NCBI GenBank assembly: GCA_965227445.1
Contig: OZ245751.1
Coordinates: 6,448,001-6,512,000 of the forward strand
DNA from: DT-110 sp030148525
Lineage (GTDB): Bacteria > Bacteroidota > Bacteroidia > Chitinophagales > Saprospiraceae
Direction: 5' to 3'
DNA length: 64,000 nucleotides
In this document: positions 33,871-42,322 of the stretch, in pieces
Numbering within the stretch: the stretch's first letter is position 1
Layout: each line of letters begins with the position of its first letter
The notes under the pieces: generated by a model
The model's input: the letters and a program-made list of their open reading frames with translations, nothing else
Told to the model about the DNA's origin: nothing
Database searches by the model: none
Made by a program: the position numbers and the translations under genes

Positions 33871-34144
33871 GGTTCTCTTCTTAAGATGAAAGATGACTAG
33901 ATGCTAGATAAAAGAATAGGTTAGCGATGACTGAAAAGCTACTATATCTTTCAATCTGCTTCTAAGGTTAAGTTTCCCGGCTTCACTGCGTTCCGGCGGG
34001 CAGGGCAGGTTCCCGCTTTCGCCAAGGCTTCAGCGGGCAGGGCAGGTTGAGGTTAAGATTTAGGTTGAGATTAAGATTTCTCACTTACTATTTCCTTCTG
34101 ACCTCCCCGGCCGCCGAAACTTTAGTGAAGGCTGGCCGATTACC

Positions 34145-34200
34145 GTGAATCGTAAGCCGTGAATCGTAAGCCGTGAATCGTAAGCCGTGAATCGTCAACC
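34145..34200. repeat. 14-bp tandem repeat GTGAATCGTAAGCC x4
   Basis: Three exact units and a fourth ending GTCAACC. The preceding spacer 33871-34144 holds a CTGCCCGC...GCGGGCAG inverted pair (33990-34050, including CGCTTTCGCCAAGG, close to the 14-mer word), GGTTGAGGTTAAG runs and a GGCCG...CGGCC-type hairpin at 34108-34140; no gene is seen. Confidence 0.85.
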
Positions 34201-34241
34201 GTCTTTTGTAATTTACCAAAATCCCACCAACCCACCAAAAC

Positions 34242-34673
34242 ATGAAAAAGCGCAAGCCACTTCGCCGGCATCCCGACCTCATCCCCTTCTCCCGGGAACA
34301 CCATAAGCTGCTGCTCACCGCCCAGCTACTCAAGACCGATGTGCCCGACTATAAAGGCATGCCCAATACACCTGCCGGCAAAAGGACATACGTTACCGTA
34401 TTTATGGATGATCTCCTGGAACCCCATATGCAGCGCGAGGAAGAAGAGCTGTTCGCCAATGCAACGGGGCATTCCGAATTGGTTGATCTGGCCCATAAAC
34501 TGGAACGGGACCACGCTTTTTTCCGCAAGGAAATCCCCAAACTAACCGATCTCGAAGAAGACGAAGCCCTCACTCAAGCCCTCGATCGCCTAGGCCGTAG
34601 GCTCGAAAAACACGTGCGCCTCGAAGAGCGGGAGTTCTTTCAACAATACCAGGTGTTAATTCTTAATGCATAA
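34242..34673 (+). CDS. Hemerythrin HHE-domain protein
   Basis: 143 residues, four-helix bundle. Iron-ligand pattern is visible: SREHHKLLL, LLEPHMQREEEELF, KLERDHAFFRKE and LEKHVRLEEREFFQ, giving the His and Glu residues of a di-iron site. Such proteins bind O2 or NO or store iron. It is convergent with hemJ, separated by a perfect 15-bp hairpin. Confidence 0.9.
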   Translation: MKKRKPLRRHPDLIPFSREHHKLLLTAQLLKTDVPDYKGMPNTPAGKRTYVTVFMDDLLEPHMQREEEELFANATGHSELVDLAHKLERDHAFFRKEIPKLTDLEEDEALTQALDRLGRRLEKHVRLEEREFFQQYQVLILNA

Positions 34674-34674
34674 T

Positions 34675-34712
34675 GTTTAATTTTTAATTGGGTGGGTAAT
34701 TAAAAATTAAAC
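34675..34712. terminator. Bidirectional AT hairpin between hemerythrin gene and hemJ
   Basis: GTTTAATTTTTAATT (34675-34689) and AATTAAAAATTAAAC (34698-34712) are perfect inverted repeats around GGGTGGGT. Same word family as 32985-33015 and 36547-36623. Confidence 0.8.
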
Positions 34713-34723
34713 ACTAAAAATTA

Positions 34724-35275
34724 TCAATTATCCTTCGCTAATCGCGAGCGCTTATACGCCTTAGCCCCGACAAAGAGCAGCACCATAAATCCGATCAGGC
34801 CCGCAAAGGCAAAGAGGAAGTTCAGGGTGTTTTTGTAGACAGCCAAGAGCACAATAGATACTAGAAAGAGGGTAGGTACCTCGTTGAGCAGGCGAAATTG
34901 CCAGGAATTGAAGCGAAAATTGCCCTCCTCCATTTGGCGGATGATGCGTTTGCTCCAGACGTGATAGATAGTCAGCCCGACCAATAATCCCAATTTTACA
35001 ATCATCCAGGGGTTGGCACCCAGCCATTCCCAGCCATTGATGAACAGCATCACCAAGCCGGCCGTCCAGGTAATCATCATGGCCGGATTACAGATGATCT
35101 TGTAGACCCGCCATTCCATGAGATTGAATTGCTGAGTAAGAATGCCCTTATCAGGTTGAGGCTTTTCGTTGGCTTCCACGTGGTACACAAATATGCGCAC
35201 GAGGTAAAACAGGCCCGCAAACCAGGCAACAAATCCGATGATGTGTAGTGCTTTCGCAAAAAAATAAAGGCTCAT
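34724..35275 (-). CDS. hemJ: Protoporphyrinogen IX oxidase, HemJ type (UPF0093)
   Basis: 183 residues, four to five membrane helices. Conserved first helix KALHIIGFVAWFAGLFYLVR followed by IFVYH, holding the family's functional His. It carries out the penultimate step of haem synthesis, oxidising protoporphyrinogen IX. 57 bp separate it from the divergent ridA-like gene. No other haem genes are nearby. Confidence 0.88.
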   Translation of the reverse strand: MSLYFFAKALHIIGFVAWFAGLFYLVRIFVYHVEANEKPQPDKGILTQQFNLMEWRVYKIICNPAMMITWTAGLVMLFINGWEWLGANPWMIVKLGLLVGLTIYHVWSKRIIRQMEEGNFRFNSWQFRLLNEVPTLFLVSIVLLAVYKNTLNFLFAFAGLIGFMVLLFVGAKAYKRSRLAKDN

Positions 35276-35332
35276 GGCTGCTCTTTTGTGTAAAGATAGG
35301 TATCCGGCAGTATCTTCGCGAAAAAGAATCTC

Positions 35333-35713
35333 ATGCGTAAAATATATACGAAGCTGGCCCCCGACCCGGCGGGTAATTATGCCCAGGCTATTGTGTCCAA
35401 TGGTTTTGCTTTTGTATCCGGACAGCTACCGGTCGATTCCATTACCAAAGAGAAGAAAACGACCTCCATTGAGGAGCAGACCCGACAGGCGCTGCAAAAT
35501 GTACTCCACATCGTAGAGGCAGCGGGGGGCTCATTGACCTCCATCGTAAAGGTGACCATTTTTGTGACCAATATCGATCTGTGGTTGCGGGTCAACCGTG
35601 CCTATCTGGAATTCTTCGGGGATCACCGCCCGGCACGGTCCATGGTACCGATTGGAAATTTGCATCATGGCTACCAGGTGGAAATAGAAGCGGTGGCCGC
35701 AATCGGGGAATGA
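35333..35713 (+). CDS. ridA: RidA/YjgF-family enamine/imine deaminase
   Basis: 126 residues, usual length. Start KIYTKLAPDPAGNYAQAIVS, then FVSGQLPVDS, and the active-site Arg in RPARSMVPIGNLHHGYQVEI with Glu119 near the end. Hydrolyses reactive 2-aminoacrylate-type imines formed by PLP enzymes. Followed 33 bp later by a thioredoxin-like gene. Confidence 0.9.
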   Translation: MRKIYTKLAPDPAGNYAQAIVSNGFAFVSGQLPVDSITKEKKTTSIEEQTRQALQNVLHIVEAAGGSLTSIVKVTIFVTNIDLWLRVNRAYLEFFGDHRPARSMVPIGNLHHGYQVEIEAVAAIGE

Positions 35714-35746
35714 GCAAACTTTCCGGAAGTCTCAGATGTATTATCC

Positions 35747-36547
35747 ATGAAATCAAAAATGGCACGCATGGACTTTACAAAAGACGTCATCGAACGCAGT
35801 TACGAGCTACCCATCGTCGTTGATTTCTGGGCACCATGGTGCGGTCCCTGTCAAATGCTGGGCCCCACGATCGAAGGACTGTCCCGGGAGCAGGAAGGCC
35901 GTTGGGCACTCGTCAAAGTGAATGTAGACGAACACCAGGACCTCGCCCGCGAATACGGCGTAAAGGGGATACCTGATGTAAAACTTTTCCACAAAGGAAA
36001 GGCCATCGGTGAATTTGCCGGCGCCCTCTCCAAGGGCCAGATCGAAGCCTGGCTCGACGAGCATATTCCCGACGATCGCCTCGGTGCCCTCGAAGGCATC
36101 CTCACCCGCCTCGAGAAAAAGGATCCCACCGCCCTGGCCGAGCTGGAATTATTCGTACAGAATAACCCCGATGTACCGGAAGCTCGCCTGGCCCTGGCCC
36201 GTGAAGTGGTCTTTTCCGATACCGATCGCGCCCTCGAACTGGTCGAACCCTTCGTCCTGGGCGATAAACACTACGACGATGCCGATGATATCCGCACCCT
36301 CGTGCGTTTCACCATGGAGCAACCCGACGATTCACCCGCCGGCAAAGCACTCAAAGCCGCTCAGGTAGCCGCCGAAGCCGGTGACCAAAAAGCACTGATC
36401 GAATACATTATCCAGGCTACCACCGCCGATAAATCCTACGCCGACGATCTGCCGCGCAAAGCGGGCATTGCCCTGTTCCGCCAGTGGGGCAACGATCATC
36501 CGCTCACGAAAGCGTTTCGGTGGAAGTTTGATATGGTACTGTACTGA
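35747..36547 (+). CDS. Thioredoxin-TPR protein, CnoX/YbbN-like
   Basis: 266 residues. An N-terminal thioredoxin fold with an intact WCGPC (VVDFWAPWCGPCQMLGP) and cis-Pro region GIPDVKLF, then an alpha-helical TPR-like C-terminal half (ALAELELFVQNNPDVPEARL). Same length and layout as E. coli YbbN/CnoX, a chaperone-redox protein; E. coli YbbN itself has SQHC, while this one keeps both cysteines. Probably cytoplasmic. Confidence 0.88.
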   Translation: MKSKMARMDFTKDVIERSYELPIVVDFWAPWCGPCQMLGPTIEGLSREQEGRWALVKVNVDEHQDLAREYGVKGIPDVKLFHKGKAIGEFAGALSKGQIEAWLDEHIPDDRLGALEGILTRLEKKDPTALAELELFVQNNPDVPEARLALAREVVFSDTDRALELVEPFVLGDKHYDDADDIRTLVRFTMEQPDDSPAGKALKAAQVAAEAGDQKALIEYIIQATTADKSYADDLPRKAGIALFRQWGNDHPLTKAFRWKFDMVLY

Positions 36548-36623
36548 TAATTTTTAATTGATAGTGTTTAATTTTTAATTAGAAGTGCTTCTACATTAAA
36601 AACTAAAAACTAAAAATTAAGAA
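36547..36623. repeat. AT-rich inverted repeat between convergent genes
   Basis: TAATTTTTAATTGATAGTG / TTTAATTTTTAATT on the left, ACTAAAAACTAAAAATTAAG on the right, with a GAAGTGCTTC hairpin at the centre. Terminator function is inferred from position and symmetry. Confidence 0.6.
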
Positions 36624-37367
36624 TTATTCTGATATGACCAGATGCGGCACCCCCTCCAGCTCCCAATCGATCACCAACCCCTGCGCAAGCCTTCGTGCTA
36701 CCCGTTTGCCGTACAGCAATTCACTCAGATAAAGCGCCGCTTCGAAGCTTTTGGCACCGCCCGCCGAGGTGATGAATTTTCCGTCGTGGACAAAGAGTAC
36801 ATCCTCGCGGATGTCCAGACTGGGGAACATGGTCCGCATTTGCCCGATATCACTGGGGAAGGTAGTGCTGACCACTCCGTTTAATAATCCGGCTTTCGCC
36901 AAAACGAAGGCCCCGTCGCAGTGGGAGGTTACGTACGCCGCTTCACCAGCCGCCCGGCGCACGAAATTCAGCATGTCGTCATTTTCCAGATCAGTATCCA
37001 GGTGATGTTCGGCCGAAGGGATCACCAGGATGTCGATCGGGGGCAGACTATCACTCAGGTAGTTGTAATCGGGCAGGATCCGCATGCCCTCAAAGGTGGT
37101 TACCGGCTCCCGGGTATCGGCTACCAGAAAGGTATTCATGGCCTTAATACTATCGCGAAAGATGGTGTGCTGAAAGATGTCGAAAGGGGCGGTAAGCTCC
37201 GTATTGTACACCCCGTCCATAATCAGAAAAGCCACGTTATAGCGGTCGGGCTCCAATGGCCATTTCCGGCCGGTATTCCGGGGTCCCACCTCCGTCTGTT
37301 CGGGGACACAACCGCAAAGTAGAATAGATAATATACTGACAGATAGGGTTTTGGTGACTTTTCTCAT
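36624..37367 (-). CDS. DJ-1/PfpI-family lipoprotein
   Basis: 247 residues. Lipobox in ILSILLCGC, then a DJ-1/PfpI domain: YNVAFLIMDGVYNTELTAPF, IDILVIPSAEHH, and the nucleophile-elbow Cys in YVTSHCDGAFVLAKAG. Resembles the GATase1/AraC-regulator-type amidotransferase fold but without an HTH. Export of a DJ-1-type protein is unusual and points to a periplasmic role. The GGCTTTCGCCAAAA word at 36891 falls in LAKAG. Confidence 0.85.
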   Translation of the reverse strand: MRKVTKTLSVSILSILLCGCVPEQTEVGPRNTGRKWPLEPDRYNVAFLIMDGVYNTELTAPFDIFQHTIFRDSIKAMNTFLVADTREPVTTFEGMRILPDYNYLSDSLPPIDILVIPSAEHHLDTDLENDDMLNFVRRAAGEAAYVTSHCDGAFVLAKAGLLNGVVSTTFPSDIGQMRTMFPSLDIREDVLFVHDGKFITSAGGAKSFEAALYLSELLYGKRVARRLAQGLVIDWELEGVPHLVISE

Positions 37368-37424
37368 TGATAGGATAAGGTGTTTCGTGGTAACTTAATA
37401 AGCGAACCAATAAAACCGTGTGCC

Positions 37425-37580
37425 ATGAAACAGTTTAATATCAGCATCGGAACTATGATCTTGCGCTTTTACCTGATGATGCTCGTAGTGATCATCGCCG
37501 GCTTCCTGGGCCAATGGTGGCTCGCCATTCTGGCTTTCCCCATCTTCCTGAGCTCTATGCTGGGATTTACTAAGAAATAG
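37425..37580 (+). CDS. Small two-helix membrane protein
   Basis: 51 residues from ATG 37425, with hydrophobic stretches ILRFYLMMLVVIIAGFLG and WLAILAFPIFLSSMLGF. A longer frame from 37380 is less likely. No family recognised. Convergent with the receiver-CRP gene, G-rich/C-rich hairpin between them. Confidence 0.6.
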   Translation: MKQFNISIGTMILRFYLMMLVVIIAGFLGQWWLAILAFPIFLSSMLGFTKK

Positions 37581-37582
37581 AA

Positions 37583-37657
37583 TTGGGAAAGGGAGAAAGG
37601 GAGAAAGGGAGAAAGGGGGAATTGGGGAACTCCCCAACTCTCCAACTCCCCAACTCA
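37583..37657. repeat. GGGAGAAA array with C-rich counterpart, terminator candidate
   Basis: GGGAGAAA x3-4 (37587-37620), a GGGGAACTCCCC hairpin core, then CAACTCTCCAACTCCCCAACT. The purine-rich left side can pair loosely with the pyrimidine-rich right side. It overlaps the 3' end of the leftward gene. Confidence 0.6.
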
Positions 37658-38704
37658 CCCCGGCATATCCTCCAGTTTCTGCCGATCGCGGATGGTGATG
37701 GTACCGTCGATAATGTCGATGTAGCCGTCGTTTTTGAATTCGGTGAGCATACGGATTACGCTTTCCTTGGCCGTGCCGACAATGCGGGCCAGGTCGTCGC
37801 GCAGAATGTTTATTTCGTCGGTATCTTCCTTATCGCTCAGGTAGATTACGGCATCGGCTACGCGCTTGCGCACCGAATGGTAGGCGAGGTGGAGGAGTTG
37901 TTCCTCCTTCTCCGAAATGTTATTGGCGAGCATTTTGATCAATTGGGAGGTGACGTCCCGGTTGGCGGTGAGTAGTTTGTTGAAATCCTCCTTGGGGATG
38001 AGGCTCAGCTCAGATTCTTCCAGGGCAGCGGCTGATTCCGAGTATTTGTCATCCTTAATGAGGTCCACGTAGCCGAGGAAGTCTCCTTCATTGTGGACAC
38101 TGACGATGTATTCCTTTCCGTTTTCGTTGGTCTTAAAGGCTTTTATTTTACCCTTGTTCACGAAGTACAGGTAGCGGGGGTATTCGCCCTCTTCAAAGAT
38201 GAGCTCCCGTTTTTTAAAGCTCTTTGTCTTGCGCTCCTGGCTGAGTTTTTGCAATTCCTGGTAGCCGCGGGCTTCGTTGATGAAGGCGGAGAGTCCCTGC
38301 TCGGTCTGGTCAAACTGCTTTTTCAGCCGATTGCTCTTGTCCAGCCTCGTTTCTACGACTGAGAGCAGCTCGTCTTTATAGAAAGGCTTGGTGACGTAGT
38401 CGTCGGCTCCGAGGTTCATGCCCCGACGGAAATCGGCCTTTTCCGCTTTAGCGGTCAGAAAGATAAAGGGAATAGACGCCGTTTCCGGCTTTTTGGTGAG
38501 GATGTTGAGTACTCCGAATCCGTCGAGCCGGGGCATCATCACATCGCACAGGATCAGGTCGGGCTGGTGTTCAATGGCCTTTTCTACGCCCACCTTGCCA
38601 TCCTCGGCCAGCACCACTGTGTATCCATACAGTTCGAGGATTTCTTCCAGGTTTTCCCGGACTTCCTCATTATCCTCAATAACCAGAATGGTTTTGGAAT
38701 CCAT
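37655..38704 (-). CDS. Response regulator fused to CRP/FNR-type transcription factor
   Basis: 349 residues. Receiver domain 1-125 (ILVIEDNEEVRENLEEIL, phospho-acceptor Asp54 in LILCDVMMPRLDGF, Lys in DDYVTKPFY), a short linker, a cyclic-nucleotide-type beta-barrel at about 155-265 (EYIVSVHNEGDFLGYVDL), and a CRP helix-turn-helix near 295-335 (DDLARIVGTAKESVIRML). No FNR iron-sulfur cysteines. This is a known Bacteroidota architecture that joins FixJ- and FixK-like functions. Follows the histidine kinase by 42 bp, so the two form a two-component pair. Confidence 0.92.
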   Translation of the reverse strand: MDSKTILVIEDNEEVRENLEEILELYGYTVVLAEDGKVGVEKAIEHQPDLILCDVMMPRLDGFGVLNILTKKPETASIPFIFLTAKAEKADFRRGMNLGADDYVTKPFYKDELLSVVETRLDKSNRLKKQFDQTEQGLSAFINEARGYQELQKLSQERKTKSFKKRELIFEEGEYPRYLYFVNKGKIKAFKTNENGKEYIVSVHNEGDFLGYVDLIKDDKYSESAAALEESELSLIPKEDFNKLLTANRDVTSQLIKMLANNISEKEEQLLHLAYHSVRKRVADAVIYLSDKEDTDEINILRDDLARIVGTAKESVIRMLTEFKNDGYIDIIDGTITIRDRQKLEDMPG

Positions 38705-38746
38705 ATTAAGCGTTGTTTGTTCGTGAAGCTAATGTTGATCAGCTCC

Positions 38747-40810
38747 CTAGGTTTCTTGTCGTTTTGGTAGCCTTACGGCAAAAGTAGTGCCTTCACCCAG
38801 GCGGCTTTCAAAGGTGATCTGGCCGCCCATCAAATCTACGTATCGCTTCACTATATTTAACCCCAAGCCGGTACCCTGGATGTTTTCCACATTGTGCGCC
38901 CGGAAAAAACGGGTAAACAGGTGTTGTTGCTCCTCTTCGGGAATGCCTATCCCCTGATCGGTGACTTCCAGGCGCACCAGATCGTCGCCCATATCGATGC
39001 GCAGTTTGATCGTTTTTCCGGCTTCTGAATATTTGATGGCATTCGATAGCAAATTGATCAGCACATTCTTTACCATTTTGGCATCGAGAAATACGGTGTC
39101 CTGCTGCCCCTCGTAGGAATAGGCTATGTCCTGGTCACTTTTCAAAATGCCGTGCAGGTCATCCATTACTTCCCGGCTTAGCTTATCCAGATCGCAGTCT
39201 ATGGGGTCGGGGTGGATCGCCCCTTCTTCCAACCGGCTCAGCGAAAGGAAGTCATTCAATATGCCGGTCAGGTTGGATACGGCTGATTTTATTCGTTTCG
39301 TATGTTTTTCCCGTTTGGGTTGCTGCTCCTCCTTGCGGTAAGCTTCGACCAGGTCGGCCGAGGAGAGTATGGTGCTCAGAGGGGTCCTGAATTCATGGGA
39401 AGCCATAGAAACGAATCGGGATTTGAGTTTGCTGAGTTCTTTTTCTGCTTCGAAGGCTTTCTGGAGTTCCCGCTGATTCTTGCGGAGGGCTTCCTCGGCC
39501 AGCTTGCGCTCCTTGATCTCAAACTCCATCTTCTTATTGATATTCAGAAGTTGGTTAACGGCTGAGGCCAGCTCTTCGGTACGCAGTTCTACCCGTTTCT
39601 CCAGCTGGCTATTCATCTCCTGGATGCGTTTTTCGGCTTTGCGTTGCTCGGTGATGTCGACGCCCGATAGTAAGTTTATTGCGACCTCCTCTTCCTCGTT
39701 CCGTACCAGGGCATTATGCCAGGCCATTAACCGTATTTCCCCGTTTTTGGTAACTACAGAGCTCTCGAAGTATCCGCCCTTGGCATTGGGACTTTGCAAA
39801 AAAGTATGGAACTCCTGCCGCTTCTCATCACGTTCCCCTTCGGGAATGACCAGGTCAAACCAGTTTTTTTGCATTACCTCTTGCTCCGTGTAACCCAGTA
39901 TTTCACTTCCCTTGCGATTAAGGAGTGTAATCTGTTCGTTACCGTCGATAGCAACAAACAGGGTGTTGGCTACGTCCAGGTACTGCTGAGCGCGCTCCTT
40001 TTCCTGGTTGAGTTCCCGTTCGGCGTTTTTGCGATCGGTGATGTCGATGCCCGAGGAGATCATGCCGATCACCTCGAAGGTGTCGTCTACCAGTATGCTG
40101 TTTTTCCAGGCAAAATCCCGCAAGCACCCATCGTGGCGGACCACCTTGCTTTCGTAGGAGTCGATGAGGTCGATGTCCTCCGCCATCATCTGCCGAAAGG
40201 CCGTTTCCGCAACCTCGCGAGGTCCCTCGGGATAGATCAGCGAAAACCAGTTCTGACCCTGCACGGAATCTTCGGGTTTGTCCCCGAGAAAAGCACAACC
40301 TTTTTTATTGATTTCCACGACCCGGCAGTCGGTATTCAGTACAACGTTGATGGTGTTAGCCATGTCGAAGTAGGTCTGCGCCCGCTCTTTTTCTTCCCGC
40401 AGGGCGGCTTCCGCTTCTTTTTCCCTGGTGAGGTCGTGGACGATTCCGGTGAACAGTATTCGTTCGGGTAGTTTTACTTCGCTAATACTCAAACGCAGGG
40501 GAAAAGTGGTGCCATCTTTTTTTCGGCCACGGACCTCGCGCCCAATGCCGATGATCTTAGCGTCACCCGTTTTCAGGTAGTTGGAAATATATTGGTCGTG
40601 GCGGTTTTTATCGGGAGGAGGCATCAGCATGCTGACATTTTGCCCTTCCATCTCCTCTAGGTCGTATTTGAATAAACGGGCAGCGGCGTCGTTGACCATT
40701 TCCATCCGTCCCCGCTCGTCAATAATGATTATTCCGTCCGTAGCAGTCTGAATGACGGCTTCCAGTTGCAGGGAGGCTTCGGATTGCTTTTTAGATCGTA
40801 CGGGATCCAA
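38747..40810 (-). CDS. Triple-PAS sensor histidine kinase
   Basis: 687 residues, no membrane helix, so cytoplasmic. PAS1 (about 15-135) is strikingly FixL-like: SMLMPPPDKNRHDQYISNYL, GDAKIIGIGREVRGRKKDGT. PAS2 and PAS3 follow (about 140-265 and 270-395), a coiled coil (MNSQLEKRVELRTEELASAV), HisKA with HEFRTPLSTI, and a HATPase with N box LINLLSNAIKYSEAG, DQGIGIPEEE and GTGLGLNIVKRY. The FixL haem-binding His (DPHIIGIGR) is Lys here. Partner is the receiver-CRP gene downstream. Confidence 0.93.
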   Translation of the reverse strand: MDPVRSKKQSEASLQLEAVIQTATDGIIIIDERGRMEMVNDAAARLFKYDLEEMEGQNVSMLMPPPDKNRHDQYISNYLKTGDAKIIGIGREVRGRKKDGTTFPLRLSISEVKLPERILFTGIVHDLTREKEAEAALREEKERAQTYFDMANTINVVLNTDCRVVEINKKGCAFLGDKPEDSVQGQNWFSLIYPEGPREVAETAFRQMMAEDIDLIDSYESKVVRHDGCLRDFAWKNSILVDDTFEVIGMISSGIDITDRKNAERELNQEKERAQQYLDVANTLFVAIDGNEQITLLNRKGSEILGYTEQEVMQKNWFDLVIPEGERDEKRQEFHTFLQSPNAKGGYFESSVVTKNGEIRLMAWHNALVRNEEEEVAINLLSGVDITEQRKAEKRIQEMNSQLEKRVELRTEELASAVNQLLNINKKMEFEIKERKLAEEALRKNQRELQKAFEAEKELSKLKSRFVSMASHEFRTPLSTILSSADLVEAYRKEEQQPKREKHTKRIKSAVSNLTGILNDFLSLSRLEEGAIHPDPIDCDLDKLSREVMDDLHGILKSDQDIAYSYEGQQDTVFLDAKMVKNVLINLLSNAIKYSEAGKTIKLRIDMGDDLVRLEVTDQGIGIPEEEQQHLFTRFFRAHNVENIQGTGLGLNIVKRYVDLMGGQITFESRLGEGTTFAVRLPKRQET

Positions 40811-40946
40811 GGTTGAGGTCTTTAATTGGTCCTACAAAAGAACTTTCCACATATATACCAAACGAACAGCCTCTTTGTTTCCACGGGCTGTTTGGGAATA
40901 GAACGTCGATAAAATAGGGATTTCTGGGAAAAGTCATACCCGCGTG

Positions 40947-40960
40947 ATGATAAAAATCAT
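40947..40960. promoter_or_regulatory. FNR/CRP-like palindrome in the kinase-USP divergent region
   Basis: ATGATAAAAATCAT, perfect 14-bp palindrome, one base off TTGATnnnnATCAA at each end. It lies between the divergent kinase (start 40810) and USP gene (start 41131). The 12-bp core TGATAAAAATCA recurs exactly at 59078-59089. A target for the CRP-type regulator is likely (inference). Confidence 0.6.
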
Positions 40961-41033
40961 TAGGCCGCAGCGATCAATCAAACATCTTGCACCCATGTAC
41001 TCGTAAATCCTCTTGGAAAGGGTGCCCAGTCTG

Positions 41034-41090
41034 TGAGGTTGGGCTTAGGTGGTTTTGTAAAGTGCAAATTATCAAGGCCCAACCTCACGT
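41034..41090. repeat. GAGGTTGG half-element
   Basis: GTGAGGTTGGGC ... GTAAAGTG ... GCCCAACCTCAC, a 12-bp perfect inverted pair; same as the left third of 23487-23671. The rest of 40811-41130 shows only the FNR-like palindrome. Confidence 0.75.
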
Positions 41091-41130
41091 ACTTTTTTAT
41101 TCATTAATCCCAGCCAGAAGTGCTGAACGT

Positions 41131-42255
41131 ATGAATTCAACTGTTAACAATCAGCAAAAGGTGACCTTGCAGTTGCTTGGCATTGGATCGTCCGATGATC
41201 GGGCGCTGATGCAGAATGTCCAGCAGGCACTGCAGCAGTTGTCTATAAACATGACTGTCGAAGAAATACGTGATATCAATGCAATGATTGAGTATGGCAT
41301 TTCCGGTATTCCGGCACTTCTGGTGGATAATAAGGTGATTTTCCAAAAAGTGGTACCCTCGGTTGAGGATATACGCATAGTTTTGAGTGTCCTGCTGGGA
41401 AAGTCGGAAACGGTACAGTCTTCGTACCAGCGAATTCTTGTGCCGACTGATTTTTCAGCAGCTTCCGTCAGTGCTTTTCGCTACGCCTGTGAACTAGCTG
41501 TTCCGTTGCAGGCCCACGTTCACCTGGTGCATATTCACCAGCCGCCCATTGATATGGGCGGTACGGTAATAGCCCCTAAGGCGCCCGTCGTTCTGCACGA
41601 AAAAGAAGCGCAGTTGGGGCAGATCATGGATATTCAGAAACAGCTTTCACCAAGTGCCCGCAAGGTGCCCGTCTCCTCAGAGGTGATCGTTGGGTTTGTG
41701 GTGGATGAATTGCGTCGGGTTTCTGCCCAAGACACTGACCTGATGGTTATGGGAATGACCGGCGATAACGGGTTGCTGGAGAAATGGCTGGGTACTACCG
41801 CTACGGAGCTGAGCCGTCGGGCTGCCTGCCCGGTATTGCTGATACCCGATCAATGCCAATACAACCCACCGAGGGAGATCGTCTACGCCAGCGCCTATGC
41901 TCCCGGTGAGGAACAATTACTACCCAGTGTGCTGGGTTTCGCTAATCAGTTTGAGGCAACCCTCCATTTTGTGCATATTGAAGAGGTGAAATCACGACCT
42001 AGGTACAGCGTGCAAAAGGTTCCTGTTTTTTTGCCCCACGACGATCACCAGGTCAAATTGCAATTGTCTACCGTTAATAGTAAAGATGTACTTACCGGAC
42101 TGGAAAAGTACAGTAGCGATCACGAATCCGATCTGCTGGTAATGGCTACCCCTCGCCGGTCGGCCATCGGCGACTTTTTCCACCGCAGCACCACCCGGAA
42201 GATGATCCTGCAAACCGCCGCACCACTACTTATCATGCACTACGAGCGGAACTGA
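41131..42255 (+). CDS. Cysteine-less thioredoxin_3-like domain fused to tandem universal stress domains
   Basis: 374 residues from the ATG at 41131. Residues 1-90 follow the thioredoxin_3 family closely (VTLQLLGIGSSDDRALMQNV, VEEIRDINAMIEYGISGIPA, LLVDNKVIFQKVVPSVEDI), but the GPGCPKC motif is GIGSSDDR, so both cysteines are gone. Two USP domains follow (about 98-235 and 240-374); the first has the ATP-loop GMTGDN..9..GTT. A longer frame reads into a repeat and is rejected. Probably a redox-inactive, nucleotide-binding stress protein under the nearby FNR-like site. Confidence 0.85.
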   Translation: MNSTVNNQQKVTLQLLGIGSSDDRALMQNVQQALQQLSINMTVEEIRDINAMIEYGISGIPALLVDNKVIFQKVVPSVEDIRIVLSVLLGKSETVQSSYQRILVPTDFSAASVSAFRYACELAVPLQAHVHLVHIHQPPIDMGGTVIAPKAPVVLHEKEAQLGQIMDIQKQLSPSARKVPVSSEVIVGFVVDELRRVSAQDTDLMVMGMTGDNGLLEKWLGTTATELSRRAACPVLLIPDQCQYNPPREIVYASAYAPGEEQLLPSVLGFANQFEATLHFVHIEEVKSRPRYSVQKVPVFLPHDDHQVKLQLSTVNSKDVLTGLEKYSSDHESDLLVMATPRRSAIGDFFHRSTTRKMILQTAAPLLIMHYERN

Positions 42256-42322
42256 TTTCTGTTGCATCTTGCCAGTGACGGGAAGCTGACTTATCTTATC
42301 GCCAGTATCCAGCTTCACCATT

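Noticed and set aside
40987..41130. N-terminal extension of the thioredoxin-USP protein
   Set aside because: It is translated from the GAGGTTGG half-element; the conserved domain starts at 41131.
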